This document shows, one piece after another, positions 23,138 through 34,926 of a stretch of 64,000 bases of DNA. The position numbers and the translations under genes were made by a program. Location of the stretch: positions 75,559,879-75,623,878 of the forward strand of contig OV050032.1 of assembly GCA_920105625.2 (NCBI GenBank), written 5' to 3'. Under the pieces are notes generated by a model. It was not told the DNA's origin and did no database searches. It worked only from the letters and a program-made list of their open reading frames with translations. Position 1 is the first letter of the stretch; every line of letters begins with the position of its first letter. The stretch is from Clusia tigrina. Lineage: Eukaryota; Arthropoda; Insecta; Diptera; Clusiidae.

Positions 23138-23883
23138 GGGTGTAATGTAGATCACCTCCATGCGGTGCACCCTGGGCTACGCTAAATGGTCTACACTCCC
23201 CCAGGTGCTGCTGTTTTCTTGCACGGGAGTTCAGTAGCACCAATTGGCACGACCCCCATCTTTCGTCCCCGGACTCCTCTCTGGACCAATGTAATTATTC
23301 TGAATGCCCTGAGCTGGTAGCTGTAATTTTCTGGACCTAGCTGTCTTTTTTCTCGGTGGCACCAAGGTGAAACTTGAGTGTGAACGGCTTCAGTCTCAGG
23401 TTGCAGCTGCCCCAGTCCCGTTAAAACCCTGGCAGGCCTCAAAGTACGTTCGACGTCTGCTACCGTTAAGTCGGTAGTGTGTGTTCGGTTGAGTGGAACT
23501 CCCGATTAGCACTGGTCTGGCTCTGAGCACTTGACCCCATAAGGGCTTGTGCCACCCCTCGCATGGCCTCCCTGCTTGCACAGATAACCATGGGACCATA
23601 TTTAGTGACAACAAGTTCGGACTGAGATAGCTGCTTTGAGTGGGGACCCTTCCTGCATGGACACAACAAAAAATAAAAACACAAACGCAAACAAAATTTC
23701 CGCGCATATCCCCTCAGGGATGCGCAAAACCCTGGCTAGACAAATGCCTACCAGCAACACCCCCGCCCTTGGTTCGAAGACAAGCAGCATAAGACTGCCT
23801 CTTAAACAAGCACCACAGCTTCGGCTAATAAGCCACTCTAGAGCTCTTCGCTGTCCCGAGGCTCTTCAGCGGCTGCTAAGGTA

Positions 23884-25119
23884 TTGACTCACAAACCAGC
23901 AGCAGTCGCTCCGCCTAAGCCTTCTTCAGCAAACGCCTTTATATTGCCTCACAAGTCGATGGAAACTGCTCCCCGTACCGCTCCTCCTTCAGGTGCACCT
24001 ACCAACGTGAACCAGAGTACAAGGGCGTACAGGACGCGTAGAGCGGCTTACCGTATTTTGACGATGCTCAACGCTACAGAACCTTCTCAACTGTCTGAAT
24101 ATGACAAGGGCAAGCTTGAGTGGGCAAAGGCACACGCTGATATGACTGTCCACTCCTCCACTGCACAAGCAGCCGGTAACCCCAAGAGGCAGAGATCAGC
24201 CGATCGTCCGGGTTAATCCACCCAAAGCATCCCTAAGCGCGTAAGGCTGGCTACCCCCAAGCCTTAGCTCTCGAAACCGCTTAGTGAGATTGTTAAAGAG
24301 AGCCTCACATGGGCTGTGGTCGACTCTGCCAATGCCGATGGGACCATTACTCCTGCCAATTGGAGACAGGTCGAAATGGCACTGTTACCAATTTTCGTTG
24401 AGGTTATGTCCCTCAACCCTGGTCTTTCACCCAGCTGCCGTGACGCAGGGTGGTATCAAGGACATATTAAGATCATATCTTGCTTGGACCAACGCTCGGC
24501 GGATCTATATAAGGTTGCGATCAATAGGGTAGGTGAGATCTGGCCGGGTGCAAAGCTAAATGCGGTACCTTTAGACCAGGTTCCCCATCGCCCTCGCTCC
24601 AAAACATGGTTTCCTGCCGAGCCCTCTGAGCCTGAGGCAATCTTAAAGATCCTCAAGCTTAGCAATACCGATCTTCCCACCGATGGTTGGAAGGTCGCGA
24701 AAGCTAGTGACCCCAAAGGCACGTTGCGTGAGGTCACCATCATTTTGAACAAGCAATCCCTTGTTCCCACGAGCGGGTGATTAATTATGGCTTTGGAGCC
24801 ATCCCTCTCCGCATCTACAAATGCGATGCCCAAGCCCCCCCAACAGCCTCCCCCAGCTGATGCTGTACCACAAGCCACTGCCAATGAGCCTAGCTGCTCG
24901 GGCCCGTCTCTCACCCCTTTGCCGGGTAGTGACAATGAAAGTATGCGCTCCGTAACAACCAGAAGCAGCCGCTTCTCAACTTCCGAACTGGTCGGAGAAT
25001 TCTTCGACCACATGAAAAAGGATGTGGCTGGTGGATACATCTCTCCAATGTCCGAAGAGGAAGAGTTGAATTCCACCATTATCACTCTTCCAGACAATGT
25101 TGAAGGTACTACAGATTAG
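23884..25119 (+). pseudogene. LOA-1 ORF1 (Gag-like, DUF4780-like domain)
   Basis: It is one reading frame with three internal stops (TAA 24214-24216, TAG near 24265, TGA 24778-24780) ending at TAG 25117-25119. The first third is Pro/Ala/Lys-rich. The middle (about 24290-24780) has the DUF4780-like fold with DGTITPANWRQVE, CRDAGWYQGHIK and the GEIWPGAKL block. This domain is common in ORF1 of LOA-clade LINEs and is thought to act in RNA binding. The last part is low-complexity Pro/Ser-rich. The true start may lie upstream near 23636 in another frame. Confidence 0.75.
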
Positions 25120-28100
25120 CCTTCAGCATTCGAAAATTGCCTCGGCAGCCCTGCTTCTCCGCCCCTCGGATATAGGGGAGGAGATAATTCTCGTCCAAGA
25201 ACCTTGGGTCATAAATGACCGGGTTTCTGGACTCAATGCATACGGATATCGTATGGTATATATCGCGGATCAAGGTAAACCAAGATCCTGCATTCTGGTA
25301 AATAACTGCGTTAATGCTCTTTTACTCCTCAGATTCAGTGACAAAGACAATGTTGCCATGGTCATTGAAATGGGTCCACGGACCTTCTGGATCTACTCTA
25401 ACTACATGGCTCATGACTATGGCGACTCTCCGCCACCAGACATACTAAAGCAAATTGTTGCGGTAGCCCACCAGAAACAGATTCCGGTAATTATCGGCGC
25501 CGATGCCAATGCCAATCACGAAATATGTGGCAGCTCCGGCACAAACGATCGAGGTGAGTGTTATTTCGACTTTATCATTTCAAATAACTTAGGCATTGCT
25601 AACCGGGGAAATGAGCCGACCTTCCTTACATCCGTCAGGAAGGAAGTGCTCGACATCACCCTCGTCAGCGATAACTACTCCAACATGATAAGCAGTTGGT
25701 TCGTCTCACAGGAGTGCACCTTTTCGGACCACTGCTATATCACCTTTGACATTGACTCGAGGCAGACTACAGGGAATACAGGATCTCTTAAACCAGTCAA
25801 TAGAAAAAACACGAACTGGCCTCTTTTCCGGCTCAAACTGGGGTCAAGCTTAGCAACGACTCCCCCCATTATCCACAACTGTCCCGACATTGATAGGGCG
25901 GTCGACGATCTGACCACAGCTTTTAAAAAAGCCACTCATATTTCTTGCATCACTCCCGAATCACGGGGCAAACCTAAACCTCCGTGGTGGAACTCGGAAA
26001 TTGCAAGTCTTCGCAAAACTTGTAGAATGCTTTTCAACAAAGGTAAAGTTACAGCTGATTGGGCCCCTTTCAAAAATAAACAAAATGAGTTTAAATACGC
26101 CATTAGGCAAGGGAAACGAATGTCATGGAGGGAATTTTGCGACAGCATTGAATCGACGTCCGAGGCTAGCCGTCTTCGTAAAATTCTCTACTCCTCTAAC
26201 AAACCCCTTGACTGTATCCAAAAACCAGATGGCAGCTGGACTCACTCAAGCGCCGAAACCCTTGATAACCTACTAGACACCGACTTCCCAGGGAGTTTAG
26301 CCTCAGCGGATCAAGTACTTTACCAGGTGGAGCAGGTTTGCCATGATAGCCTCCCCACATTCCAAGTGACAAAAAGTCACCTTCCATTCAAACCTTTAAG
26401 CCATACAAGTCCCCGAGACCGGACGGCATCATTCCTGCCGATATCCCAAATGGGGAAGAGATTATCCTTCCATGGCTGCTACAAATATAAAATGCAAGCC
26501 TCAGATTGCAATATATTCCCTTACGCTGGCGCACGGCTCGGGTAGTTTTCATCCCAAAAGTTGGGAAGGCCTCACACACCAAACCTAAGGATTATAGACC
26601 CATAAGTCTAACATCATTTCTTCTTAAAGTTCTACAAAGAGCTCTTAACCTACATATCAGGACATCGATCAACCCTTCTCTTCTCTCTGTATCTCAACAC
26701 GCTTACTCTAAAGGCAAATCGGTTGAAACAGCACTTCATTCTCTCATTTCTCAAGTTGACAAATCCTTGGCGTATAAGGAATTCACACTTGCCATATTTC
26801 TGGACATCGAGGGAGCATTCAACAATGTATGCCCCAACGCAGTCATTTCCGCACTCTATAACCTTAACCTGAATTCAGGCCTTCTTAAATTTATAGACCT
26901 TCTACTAAAATCTAGGATCATCACTTCCACGATCGGCAGTGCCCAATCCAGGAGGGTGGTTAACAGGGGCACGCTACAAGGGGGTGTTTTATCACACCTC
27001 CTCTGGACCCCGGCAGTTAACACACTACTGGTGAGATTGGAATCTACTGGATGCAAAGTGATAGCCTATGCGGACGACATCGCAATCGCGGCATCCGCCA
27101 AATTCCCCCAAACACTTTCCGAAAAACTTAACTATTCACTCTCTATTGTGTTGAACTAGTGTCGCGAATTCGAACTTGGGGTTAACCCATTCAAAACCGA
27201 CACTATGCTTTTCACTAGGAAGTACAAAATTCCAAAGTTTACAATGTCTAAACGGCACTCCGCTCTCTTTGAGCACACACGTTAAGTACTTAGGCCTGAT
27301 TCTCGACCCAAAGCTTAATTGGAAAGCCAATATAGCTGAGAGGACATGTAAGGCAACATGCGTTATATACTGCTGTAAAAGAGCAGTTGGTACACGATGG
27401 GGACTTCGTCCTCGAGTCGTGCTCAGGCTCTACACGGTCATCGTTGAACCCAACCTGTTATACGGGTCGGTCTTCTGGTGGCAAGCTCTCGAAAAAGCCT
27501 GTAATATCAAACCCCTCGATAAAATCAGAAGGTCCATTGCTCTACTGATCACTGGCGCTCTTCGTAGCATACGTACGAAAGCCCTTATTGCCATGCTGCA
27601 CTGGCTCCCCTCGGGGATCCTGGTTAAGCAACAAGCCAAGCTGACAGCGATTAGACTTAACGCTCTTTCGCACTGTCGCTTAACCCTAACAGGCCATGCT
27701 TCAATTCTGAATCAGGATCCACCTGTCCCCAACTTTATCGATTCTATGTCGGTCTATCCCGATTTGAACAGGGAATTCGACCTCACTATCCCAAATCGAA
27801 ACGACTGGACTTCAGAAAACCTAATCGTCGGTGAAAGTGTCGAAATCTACACCGACGGTTCCAAGCTTGGAGGTAGAGGCAGCAGCGGTATTTATTCCGA
27901 CAAGCTGGACCTAAACATCTCCCTACGTCTCCCAAACCATTGCAGCGTTTTTCAAGCTGAGGTCATGGTCATTTCCCACGCAGCCAAATGGATGCTGAGT
28001 AGTGATATCGGCGCAGTTGACGTATCTATCTTCTCAGACAGGCAGGCCGCCATTAAATCTCTTTTTGGCTCCACGGCCACATCGAGACTAGTTCATGAAT

Positions 28101-28642
28101 GTCGAACATCTTTAAATGTTCTCGCAAGTTACTCTCGGGTGCACCTAGTCTGGATTCCCGGACATAGCGAAATCCCGGGAAACTGCGAGGCGGACGAGAT
28201 TGCCAAGGCAGGCACGCTAATGCACGACTTTCACCCCTCCGTTAACATCGGCATTCCACTGGTAACAGCCAAGCTCGAAATCAAACGGAAATATCTGGCT
28301 GACGCCTACAAATCCTGGGCTAACGAGGAATCCTGCCACACGGCTAGACTAACTTGGGCAAGAATGGACAAAAACAGAACCAATCAACTTCTTCGACTTG
28401 ATCGCGTATCACTGTCGACAACTGTGTCGGTGTTGATCGGCCACTGCATAATGGGACAGCACGCAGAAAGACTGGGCCTACCCTCAAATGACTTTTGCCG
28501 AGGCTGTGGCTCCGAGGAGGAGGACGAGACGGTTTTCCACCTCTTATGCCACTGCCAATCCTTGAGCAGAAGAAGAATTGGCACCTTTGGTGCCCCATTT
28601 CTTACAAGCCTGACAGAGCTGTCATCCATTAATAGATATTAG
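25097..28642 (+). pseudogene. LOA-1 ORF2 (endonuclease, RT, RNase H)
   Basis: ATG 25097 overlaps the ORF1 stop by 23 nt. The AP endonuclease core looks intact (QISLQHSK, QEPW, GADANANHE, LDITLVSD, FSDH; about 25100-25740). RT runs about 26500-27320 with FIPKVGK, LDIEGAFNN, GTLQGGVLS and catalytic YADD (27067-27078). RNase H runs about 27838-28230 with YTDGS, QAEV, FSDRQA and GNCEADEIAK. A CX2C...HX4C motif lies near 28498-28560. Disabling changes are a frameshift at 26390-26500, TAG 27157-27159 and a frameshift near 27250. Few lesions imply a fairly young insertion. Confidence 0.88.
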
Positions 28643-28863
28643 GGACATAGCCAGGTTCATCAAAGTATCAGGATGGTTTCCTGAAACATGACGGGGGAGT
28701 CGTGCCTTTACTGGCGCTGTCCTTGCGCTGAATATCACCATCGCATAGTTTGGGAACTTTTTAGTCAGTGCTTGAACGGCGCCACACCGTGGTATCACAA
28801 TGGGCCATTATGTGTGCTCAAGTGTGCTTTTGGCAAACTGGGCAGCCACTCATACCTACCTAA

Positions 28864-29045
28864 TATTTTGGTTGATACAAAGATTTTGAATATATGTAAA
28901 TATTTTTGAAATTAAGACAATTAGGACTTTCTATTAGACTAAGCATAACATTAGTCTTACCACAGTCTGATGGTCCTGCAATAAGTGCACGTATTGAATT
29001 TGGTAAAAGTGAACTATGAATAATTTTTGATTTTTTCCCTTGCAT
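28864..29045 (-). pseudogene. Maverick-like packaging ATPase, N-terminal part
   Basis: A 61-residue minus-strand ORF has a clear Walker A, GPSDCGKT (residues 24-31), followed by a strand like NIYIYSKSLYQPKY that is cut by the LOA-1 insertion. The rest of the gene is at 22712-23137. Its ATG faces away from the PLA2-like gene at 29190, leaving a 144-bp divergent intergenic region. Confidence 0.82.
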
Positions 29046-29189
29046 ATAGATATCATCACCATTTCTTATTAAAATTTACTTATGTTGCTTCTTTAATCGC
29101 ATATTGATAACTAATATTTTTTCAATATAAATTCTATTTCGATTTGTAATTCTAACACGAATGGGCCTTGGCTATTTCATATAACAAAA
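29046..29189. promoter_or_regulatory. Divergent intergenic region of the Maverick-like element
   Basis: This AT-rich 144-bp stretch lies between the minus-strand ATPase start and the plus-strand PLA2-like start. By position it would hold both promoters. No specific box is clear. Confidence 0.35.
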
Positions 29190-29495
29190 ATGGTTATAAA
29201 CTATAACAAAAGACATAAACATAATCAGATTAAGATTGGCAGGGGACTCGAAAACAACTTAATAAACGCATTACCTTTTGAACTACATTTACCTGGTTAT
29301 CAACATTGTGGACCAGGAACAAAACTTAAAGAACGTTTAGCAAGAGGAGATAAAGGAATAAATCCATTGGATGCGGCTTACAAAGATGACGATATTACAT
29401 ATTCACAATCAAAAGATATAAATAAAATACATTACGCTGACCAAATATTAGCTGAAAACGCTTGGGGACGAGTACAAAAGTTAAATTTGGATTAG
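29190..29495 (+). pseudogene. Maverick-like structural protein with PLA2-like domain, N-terminal part
   Basis: Residues 34-71 carry LPGYQHCGPGTKL and then INPLDAAYKDDDITY. This is the parvovirus-VP1-type phospholipase A2 pattern, in which a CGPG calcium loop is followed by an alpha-helix with a His-Asp pair. Here the calcium-loop motif (40-43) is kept, but the helix Cys is Tyr64 and the catalytic His is Asp67, so activity is unlikely. The downstream frame continues, shifted, with a lysine-rich stretch (29520-29690) and a hydrophobic Gly-rich segment (29690-29824) before being cut by repeat B. In capsid proteins this domain helps breach endosomal membranes. Confidence 0.75.
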
Positions 29496-29824
29496 GACAA
29501 AAGTTAAATTTGGATTAGGAATGAAAAATAGCATTCGTAAATCAAGAAAATTAAAGAAGAAAGAAGAAAGAGAAAGACAAAAGGATATAATAAAAAATTA
29601 TTTTCAACTACTGTCAAAACCACCCTGAAAATCTTAAAAAAAGAAAAACCTGTACATTAAAGTTTTAGAAAGAAAAAAAATCTAATATTGCTATACCGAG
29701 AGTTATTCCAGTATCAAAAATTGGTGGATTTCTTCCATCAATTCCAGTTTTAACAGCGTTGTCTGCACTTGGTGGTTTAGCTATTGGTGGATCAGCTATT
29801 GGTAAAGTTATAAATAATATAAAC
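29496..29824 (+). pseudogene. Maverick-like structural protein, basic and hydrophobic middle
   Basis: It begins with a repeated 17-nt phrase (AAAAGTTAAATTTGGATTAGG near 29477 and 29497), which makes a local frame disruption. A Lys/Arg-rich segment and an IPRVIPVSKIGGF/ALGGLAIGGSAIG-type hydrophobic helix follow. This matches what I recall of minor-capsid-like proteins in arthropod Maverick elements. The frame is cut at 29824 by repeat B and resumes at 31274. Confidence 0.6.
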
Positions 29825-31273
29825 GAGTACAGAAGTCTGAAGTCGGGTTAGACCGACTTCGAAATACCCTTTACCTTTCTTGTGCGTGCAAGTTCAACAA
29901 TGGGGATGTTTTCTTCATAAATCATCATTAGGAGCATATTCAAGGTAATTTTTGGTAGGGTACCTTGAAATGATTATATCGGCCCCATTTCTTGTGTATG
30001 GCTTTGTAGTGTCAATATAACCACTAATATAAAATTTCGTCAAAAAATATTGTATAGGTCGAAAGTTATAATAATATGTAAATAGTGGGCGTGCCTGTAA
30101 AAAAAACACGCCCATTTTTTGTGTGGTGTTTAATGTTAGTACTCGCAACATTCCTGTGAAATTTCGTTGATAAATCTCTAATAGGAACCTAGTAATAATT
30201 GTTGGTAAATTGTGGGCGTGGCAGTAGTAATAATCTGCCCATATTTGGAATGCATGCTAGTACAGATCCAGGGTATACATCTACCAATTTGTTTTCAGAT
30301 ATCATCACTAGAACCATAGATGGGGTAACTGTCTTTAAGTGGAGTTCCCAAAGTTCATAATATGGGGGGAGGCGTATCCTTGCTCTGATCGACCCCGAAT
30401 CTTGTATATGACTTTGGATGGTCCATAAACGTACTAATGTAAAATTTCGTCCAAAAAGATTATATAGGTCGTAAGTGGCTGTAGACATAACATGCCCATT
30501 TTTTGTGTGGTGTTTAATGTTAGTACCTGCAATATTCCTGTGAAATTTCGTTGATAAATCTTTAATAGGAGCATAGTAATGATTTTTGGATAACTGTGGG
30601 CGTGGCAGTTGTATTATGATCTCCATTTTCTGCACACATACTATTATGGACCCCATGTATATTTCTGCAAATTTTTATTCCGCTGGAATGAACACGAGCA
30701 TAGATAGGCTAATTTTAATTTTAGACCCGAAAGTTCCTTATATGAAAAGTGGGCGTGTCTTTTCTCTGATCAGCCCCAATTGGTGCAGATAGCTTTATAA
30801 TGTCCACATGTTCCATCCCGCAAAATTTCGTGCGTAAATCTCTACCAGATCTTAAGTTATTAATATTTTTTAATAGTGGGCGTGGCAGTTAATATATACC
30901 GCCCACTTTTCGCACAGTGTTTAGTAGGACCCACATCTCCATAAGTGCCAAATAATGTCACGATTCCATCAATTGGACCGAAATTATAGTCATTTTAAAA
31001 AAGGTGGAAAAAGTTCCTTATATAGGAAGTAGGCGTGGTCTTTGTCCAAATCGGCCCATATAGCAATCTGGTTCTGTATCTTTGTCCAGGCTACACTTTT
31101 GGAAAATTTCATTAAGAGAGCTCTAACGGTGTAGAAAAAAAGTGGCCACAGACGGATTGCTTAGAAAGTGATTATATACTCGTATATGTCCATACCTACC
31201 ACGCCTCCTTCTTGAAATTGCAACCCCTCTCAATTAGTATACCCTATTTACATTTTTTAAAGGTAAAGGGTAT
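29825..31273 (-). mobile_element. Hairpin-ended non-coding repeat, copy B
   Basis: It is in reverse orientation to copy A. It starts with the terminal hairpin (GAAGTCGG stem, 29839-29862) and runs through the same modules to a GTCCG-poor 5' end: a GGCCACAGACGG block, then a ~110-bp 5' terminal part ending in CCCTATTTACATTTTTTAAAGG. It sits cleanly inside the structural-protein reading frame; the codons before 29825 and after 31273 are consecutive in that protein. This makes its ends well defined and shows no long terminal inverted repeats. Confidence 0.78.
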
Positions 31274-31425
31274 AAAAATGGAAAGGAACAACTAGCAGAG
31301 GCTTCGCGGCATAATCGATACATGGAGTCAATTGCTATGGGTAAAGGTTTATATCTTATACCATATAAGAAAGTATTTGGACTTTATTACAATCAACATC
31401 CAAAAAACGTTTAAAGAACCTACCC
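31274..31425 (+). pseudogene. Maverick-like structural protein, C-terminal part
   Basis: The frame resumes after repeat B with EASRHNRYMESIAMGKGLYL, a conserved block that I associate with the same Maverick-like minor structural protein. It then reaches a TAA near 31410. The adenain-like protease follows almost immediately in another frame. Confidence 0.6.
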
Positions 31426-31725
31426 AAACGACCACAAACAGATATAGATTTGAATAAATATGGTAAGCAACTCAATCATTTTAGAGGTGTTTTTATGCGT
31501 GATTGTTTACCTATAAAACCATTACCTCAAGAATGTGGTATATTTAATTTAGATAACTCAAGCGGTTCTGGAACACATTGGGTAGCGTACTACAAAAATT
31601 ACAACTATAAGGAATATTTTGATAGTTTTGGCGACTTACAACCACCACTTGAAATAGTTAATTATTTAAAAGCGCCTATTGAATATAATTATAAACAAAA
31701 ACAAGAATTCAATACTTATGTTTAA
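31407..31725 (+). pseudogene. Maverick-like adenain-type cysteine protease, C-terminally truncated
   Basis: The frame runs from about 31407 (ATG at 31450 is one possible start). It shows FRGVFMRD, CGIFNLDNSSGSGTHWVAYYK with the catalytic His of the GTHW motif, and an acidic FDSFGDLQPP block. It then stops (TAA 31723-31725) just where the family normally has the catalytic Cys. Adenain-like proteases mature the virion proteins of adenoviruses and Mavericks. Without the Cys-bearing C-terminus it would be inactive. Confidence 0.8.
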
Positions 31726-31951
31726 AATTTGTTTTTCAAAATACAATTTAAAATAAAAAACCAAAAAATGTTTTATTTATTTAAAAGGGGAAGCTACTAT
31801 TTTTCAATTAATTCTTATCAGTAAATAGAAATATATAATAAAGTGTAGTTTTCAAGCATATAGTATATAGTAGCTTTATTATAAAAGTATGAATGTTTTC
31901 GATAGTTGGAATATTTTTCATATAATTTTCAATAGTGAAATAAAAATAAAA
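31726..31951. other. AT-rich intergenic stretch, no gene
   Basis: It is very AT-rich, with AATAAA-like words (AATAAAAA near 31752). I see no coding potential. It separates the protease from the next plus-strand frame. Confidence 0.5.
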
Positions 31952-32416
31952 AATGGAGCTGAATAAAAATAGATTTATTAAAAATGCCAAATTGGCCTTT
32001 GAAAAAGCCCAAAAAACCATTTAATGGCAAATGAAGGATTTAAAGCATGTACTAAAGATTTGCATGCTCTTAAAATGCAGCTTGCTAGAGTAGAAACTGT
32101 GGGCGTCAAACATCATTTAATGGATGCTATAGGAGTAGTAAAAGGTTGTCGCGCTAGGTGCAAGCATCTACGTTTGCATTCTGATGCCAACCTTTCGAAA
32201 CGAAGGAAAAATTGGACCTCTATTAGAGTTAAATGGGAAGATGTTGCGTCAAACTTTCGTAGACGGTGAGTTTAATTTTATTACTATTATCAAATGTTCT
32301 TAACTAAAAAATGTTTTCTATTCATAGAATTCGAAGTCCAGTCATTATAAACCTTACCATAAGGATGTTAAGATTTTCTTGGAAGATTGCTGTAAAGTTT
32401 TCAACCGTCACATAAA
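31952..32416 (+). pseudogene. Small gene or 5' exon with a 62-bp intron, upstream of the DNA polymerase
   Basis: A frame from 32024 (81 codons) ends at a good splice donor, CG|GTGAGT (32266). TTCATAG at 32321-32327 is a good acceptor. The resulting 62-bp intron is typical of flies. The protein is basic, with LHALKMQLARVETVGVKHHL and a C-R-x-R-C-K block; I do not recognise it. After splicing, the frame differs by one base from the polymerase-like frame that begins around 32330. It is therefore either a separate small gene or a decayed 5' exon of the polymerase. Confidence 0.4.
32266..32327 (+). other. Probable spliceosomal intron (62 bp)
   Basis: GTGAGT at 32266-32271 and TTCATAG at 32321-32327 enclose an AT-rich 62-bp sequence with CTAAC at about 32312, a fit to the branch-point consensus. 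The length is the modal class for fly introns. Confidence 0.5.
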
Positions 32417-34926
32417 GAAAATCTTAAGGATACACCTAAGATAAATGGCACATTCTGCGGAGACTTTGTAATTAAAAAAGATGATAAACAAGTTTGGGAT
32501 TTAAAATATATGAATACAAAAAATGTTCCAGTTTATCAAGAAACTAATCTGAAAATTTGGTTTGAGGAAAATGTTCGAGATGTTCTACTGAAAAAGTTGG
32601 AAGATATCCAGGAACGTGATAGTGGTAGGGCATTATCAGCCATCTTAAGCTTGACTGTTAACATAAACAAGTTTACTCCACAGCTAGGTTCAATGTGCAT
32701 ACCATTGCCGAAGGAAATTCAAAGGGAGAAACCATGCATCAATGTAAAAAACAGTCATAATGCATGCTTTGTCTGGGCGATAATATCAGCCCTCCGTCCT
32801 GTTGAACAAAGTTCTGATCGAGTATCATCCTATCCTCATTACAAAGTTATTTTGAATTTGAAGGGGATCCAATTTCCAATGACAATTAAACAAATCCCAC
32901 TCTTCGAGAAACAAAATAACCTCTCTGTTTACATCCTTAAAAAGATAAGGACGGAACTTCCTGTGCTCCCTATAAGATAATGATGTTAGTGATGCTGATA
33001 ATGAGAAACCAATCAGATACCACTTTGTGTGGATACAAAATTTAGGCAGTCAGATGTCTGCAAACACAAAAATCAGATATTTCTTTGACCGGTGCCTCCG
33101 CTACTTCCACTCTTATATACGACTGCAGCAGCATGTTGAAGATTGTGAAAAAGTGAACTGTAAAATCAGATTGCCAACAGATGAGGAAAAATTTGTAAGC
33201 TTCAAAAATTATAAATATAAGATAATGTCTCCATTTGTGATATATGCCGATTTGAAATGTAATTTGGAGAAGACAACTTCACGAAATTCATATCAGAAGC
33301 ATATACCATATAGTGTTGGCTTTTATGTTCAGTGTATGTACGACCCCACGCTTTCGTTTTATAAAGGCTATCGTGGTGGAGACTGTATTCAATGGTTTGT
33401 TAGCGAACTTAAACAATTCGCTGAAGATAACAGTATTCCTTTGCCCTCATCCAATGGATAAATTATCCATTGAACAAAATCGAGATTTTGAATTGGCTAT
33501 TACATGTCATATATGTAAAAAATCATTTAGTAATCGGAATAAAAAAGTGCTTGACCATTGTCATTTAACGGGTATTTATCGTGGACCGGCGCATGAGGAA
33601 TGTAATATAAATTGCAAGGATTCCCATACGATTCCTATTATTTTTCGAAACCTCAGTGGTTATGACTCTCATTTCATAATTAAAAATTTGGCTTTAGATT
33701 TGAAAGGACGTATCGATCCCCTTCCTATAATTATAGATACAAAGAATTTGGATTAACTTTTAATAAAATTCCGCTTCATTGATTCATTCAAATTTATGGG
33801 AAGTAGTTTGGATACCTTAGCATCATCCCTTTCCTCATTTCCAATTTTAAAATCCCAATTTCAAGATTTGTCCGATGATCAGTTAAGTCTGTTAACTCGT
33901 AAGGGTGTATTTCCTTACGATTATTGTGAAGATGCTTCAAAATTTTCCGAAACCTCTTTGCCTAATGTTTCTGAATTTTATAATAAATTGAATAATTGTA
34001 GTATCAGTCGGGATGAGTATGCCTGCAATGTTTGGACTAAATTGAATGTAAATAATTTGGGAGAATATTCAGACATGTACTTAAAGTCTGATGTTCTTTT
34101 ACTAGCAGATGTTTTTGAGCAATTTCGTTCAAGTTGTTATCAATCATACGGTTTAGATCCCGCTCACTATTTCACTTTACCGGGTTATACATGGGATGCT
34201 ATGCTAAACATACAAATATAACCCTGGAACTATTAACAGATGTTGATATGCTAATGTTTGTAGAGCGAGGTATTCGTGGGGGTCTTAGTCAGTGTAGTAA
34301 ACGGTATACTAATGCAAACAACAAGTACATATTCAATTATGATGCTGCTCAACCATCAAAATACTTGATGTACTTCGATGTAAATAATCATTATGGCGGG
34401 GCAATGTCTCAATATCTCCCCATAGTGATTTTAATTGGGTAGAAGATTTAGCAAATTTCAAAGTTGAGGATATATCTGATGATTCAGATATAGGGTATAT
34501 CCTTGAAATAGACTTAGAATATCCAAATAATTTTCACGATCAACATAATGATCTCCCTTTATGCCCCGAGCATGCTATACCTCGCGTCTCAAAACAGAGG
34601 AAATTAATGGGTACTTTGTTTAACAAAACAAAGTACATAATTCATTATCGCAGTCTTAAGCAGGATTTAAAATATGGCTTTAGATTAACTAAAATTCATA
34701 AAATTCTTCAATTTAAGCAATATCTTTGGCCCAAATCATAAATGATTTAAACACGAATCTTCGAAAATTAGCCAAAAATGAATTTGAAAAAAATATTTTC
34801 AAACTCATGATAAATGCCATCTTTGGTAAAACTATAGAGAATATCCGAAAGTATAGTATTGTCAAACTGGTAACAATATGGATGGGTTGATATGGAGCGG
34901 AAGCTCTTATTTCCAAGCCGGAATTT
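32330..34926 (+). pseudogene. Maverick-like family B DNA polymerase (protein-primed type), 3' truncated
   Basis: Ordered blocks are spread over several frames. An N-terminal region like SLTVNINKFTPQLGSMCIPL and NVKNSHNACFVWAIISAL lies at 32640-32800. The exonuclease I block is VIYADLKCNLEK (33238-33275; the usual second acidic residue is Lys). A CHICKK...LDHCHLTGIYRG...CN zinc/endonuclease-VII-like block lies at 33510-33610. Exonuclease II/III blocks are SGYDSHFI (33655) and KSDVLLLAD (34085). Motif A is [14 protein letters not shown] (34372-34410) and motif B is [10 protein letters not shown] (34813-34840). It ends at about 34926 at repeat C, before the YxDTD motif. Stops at 32978, 33459, 33754, 34219 and 34440 mark a dead gene. 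Confidence 0.85.

Larger units (their letters stand above)
23138..28863 (+). mobile_element. LOA-clade non-LTR retrotransposon (LOA-1)
   Basis: It is flanked by the 11-bp duplication TATTTTGGTTG (23127-23137 and 28864-28874). It is near full length, with a GC-richer base composition than its surroundings, a two-ORF layout, and a 3' end TACCTACCTAA without a poly(A). ORF1 has a DUF4780-like domain. ORF2 has an AP-type endonuclease, RT, RNase H and a C-terminal zinc-binding motif, the combination seen in LOA-clade elements. Both ORFs contain stops or frameshifts. Confidence 0.9.

Noticed and set aside
24456..25097. 213-aa minus-strand ORF inside LOA-1
   Set aside because: It is the shadow of ORF1 on the opposite strand in GC-rich sequence; ORF1 has clear DUF4780-like blocks.
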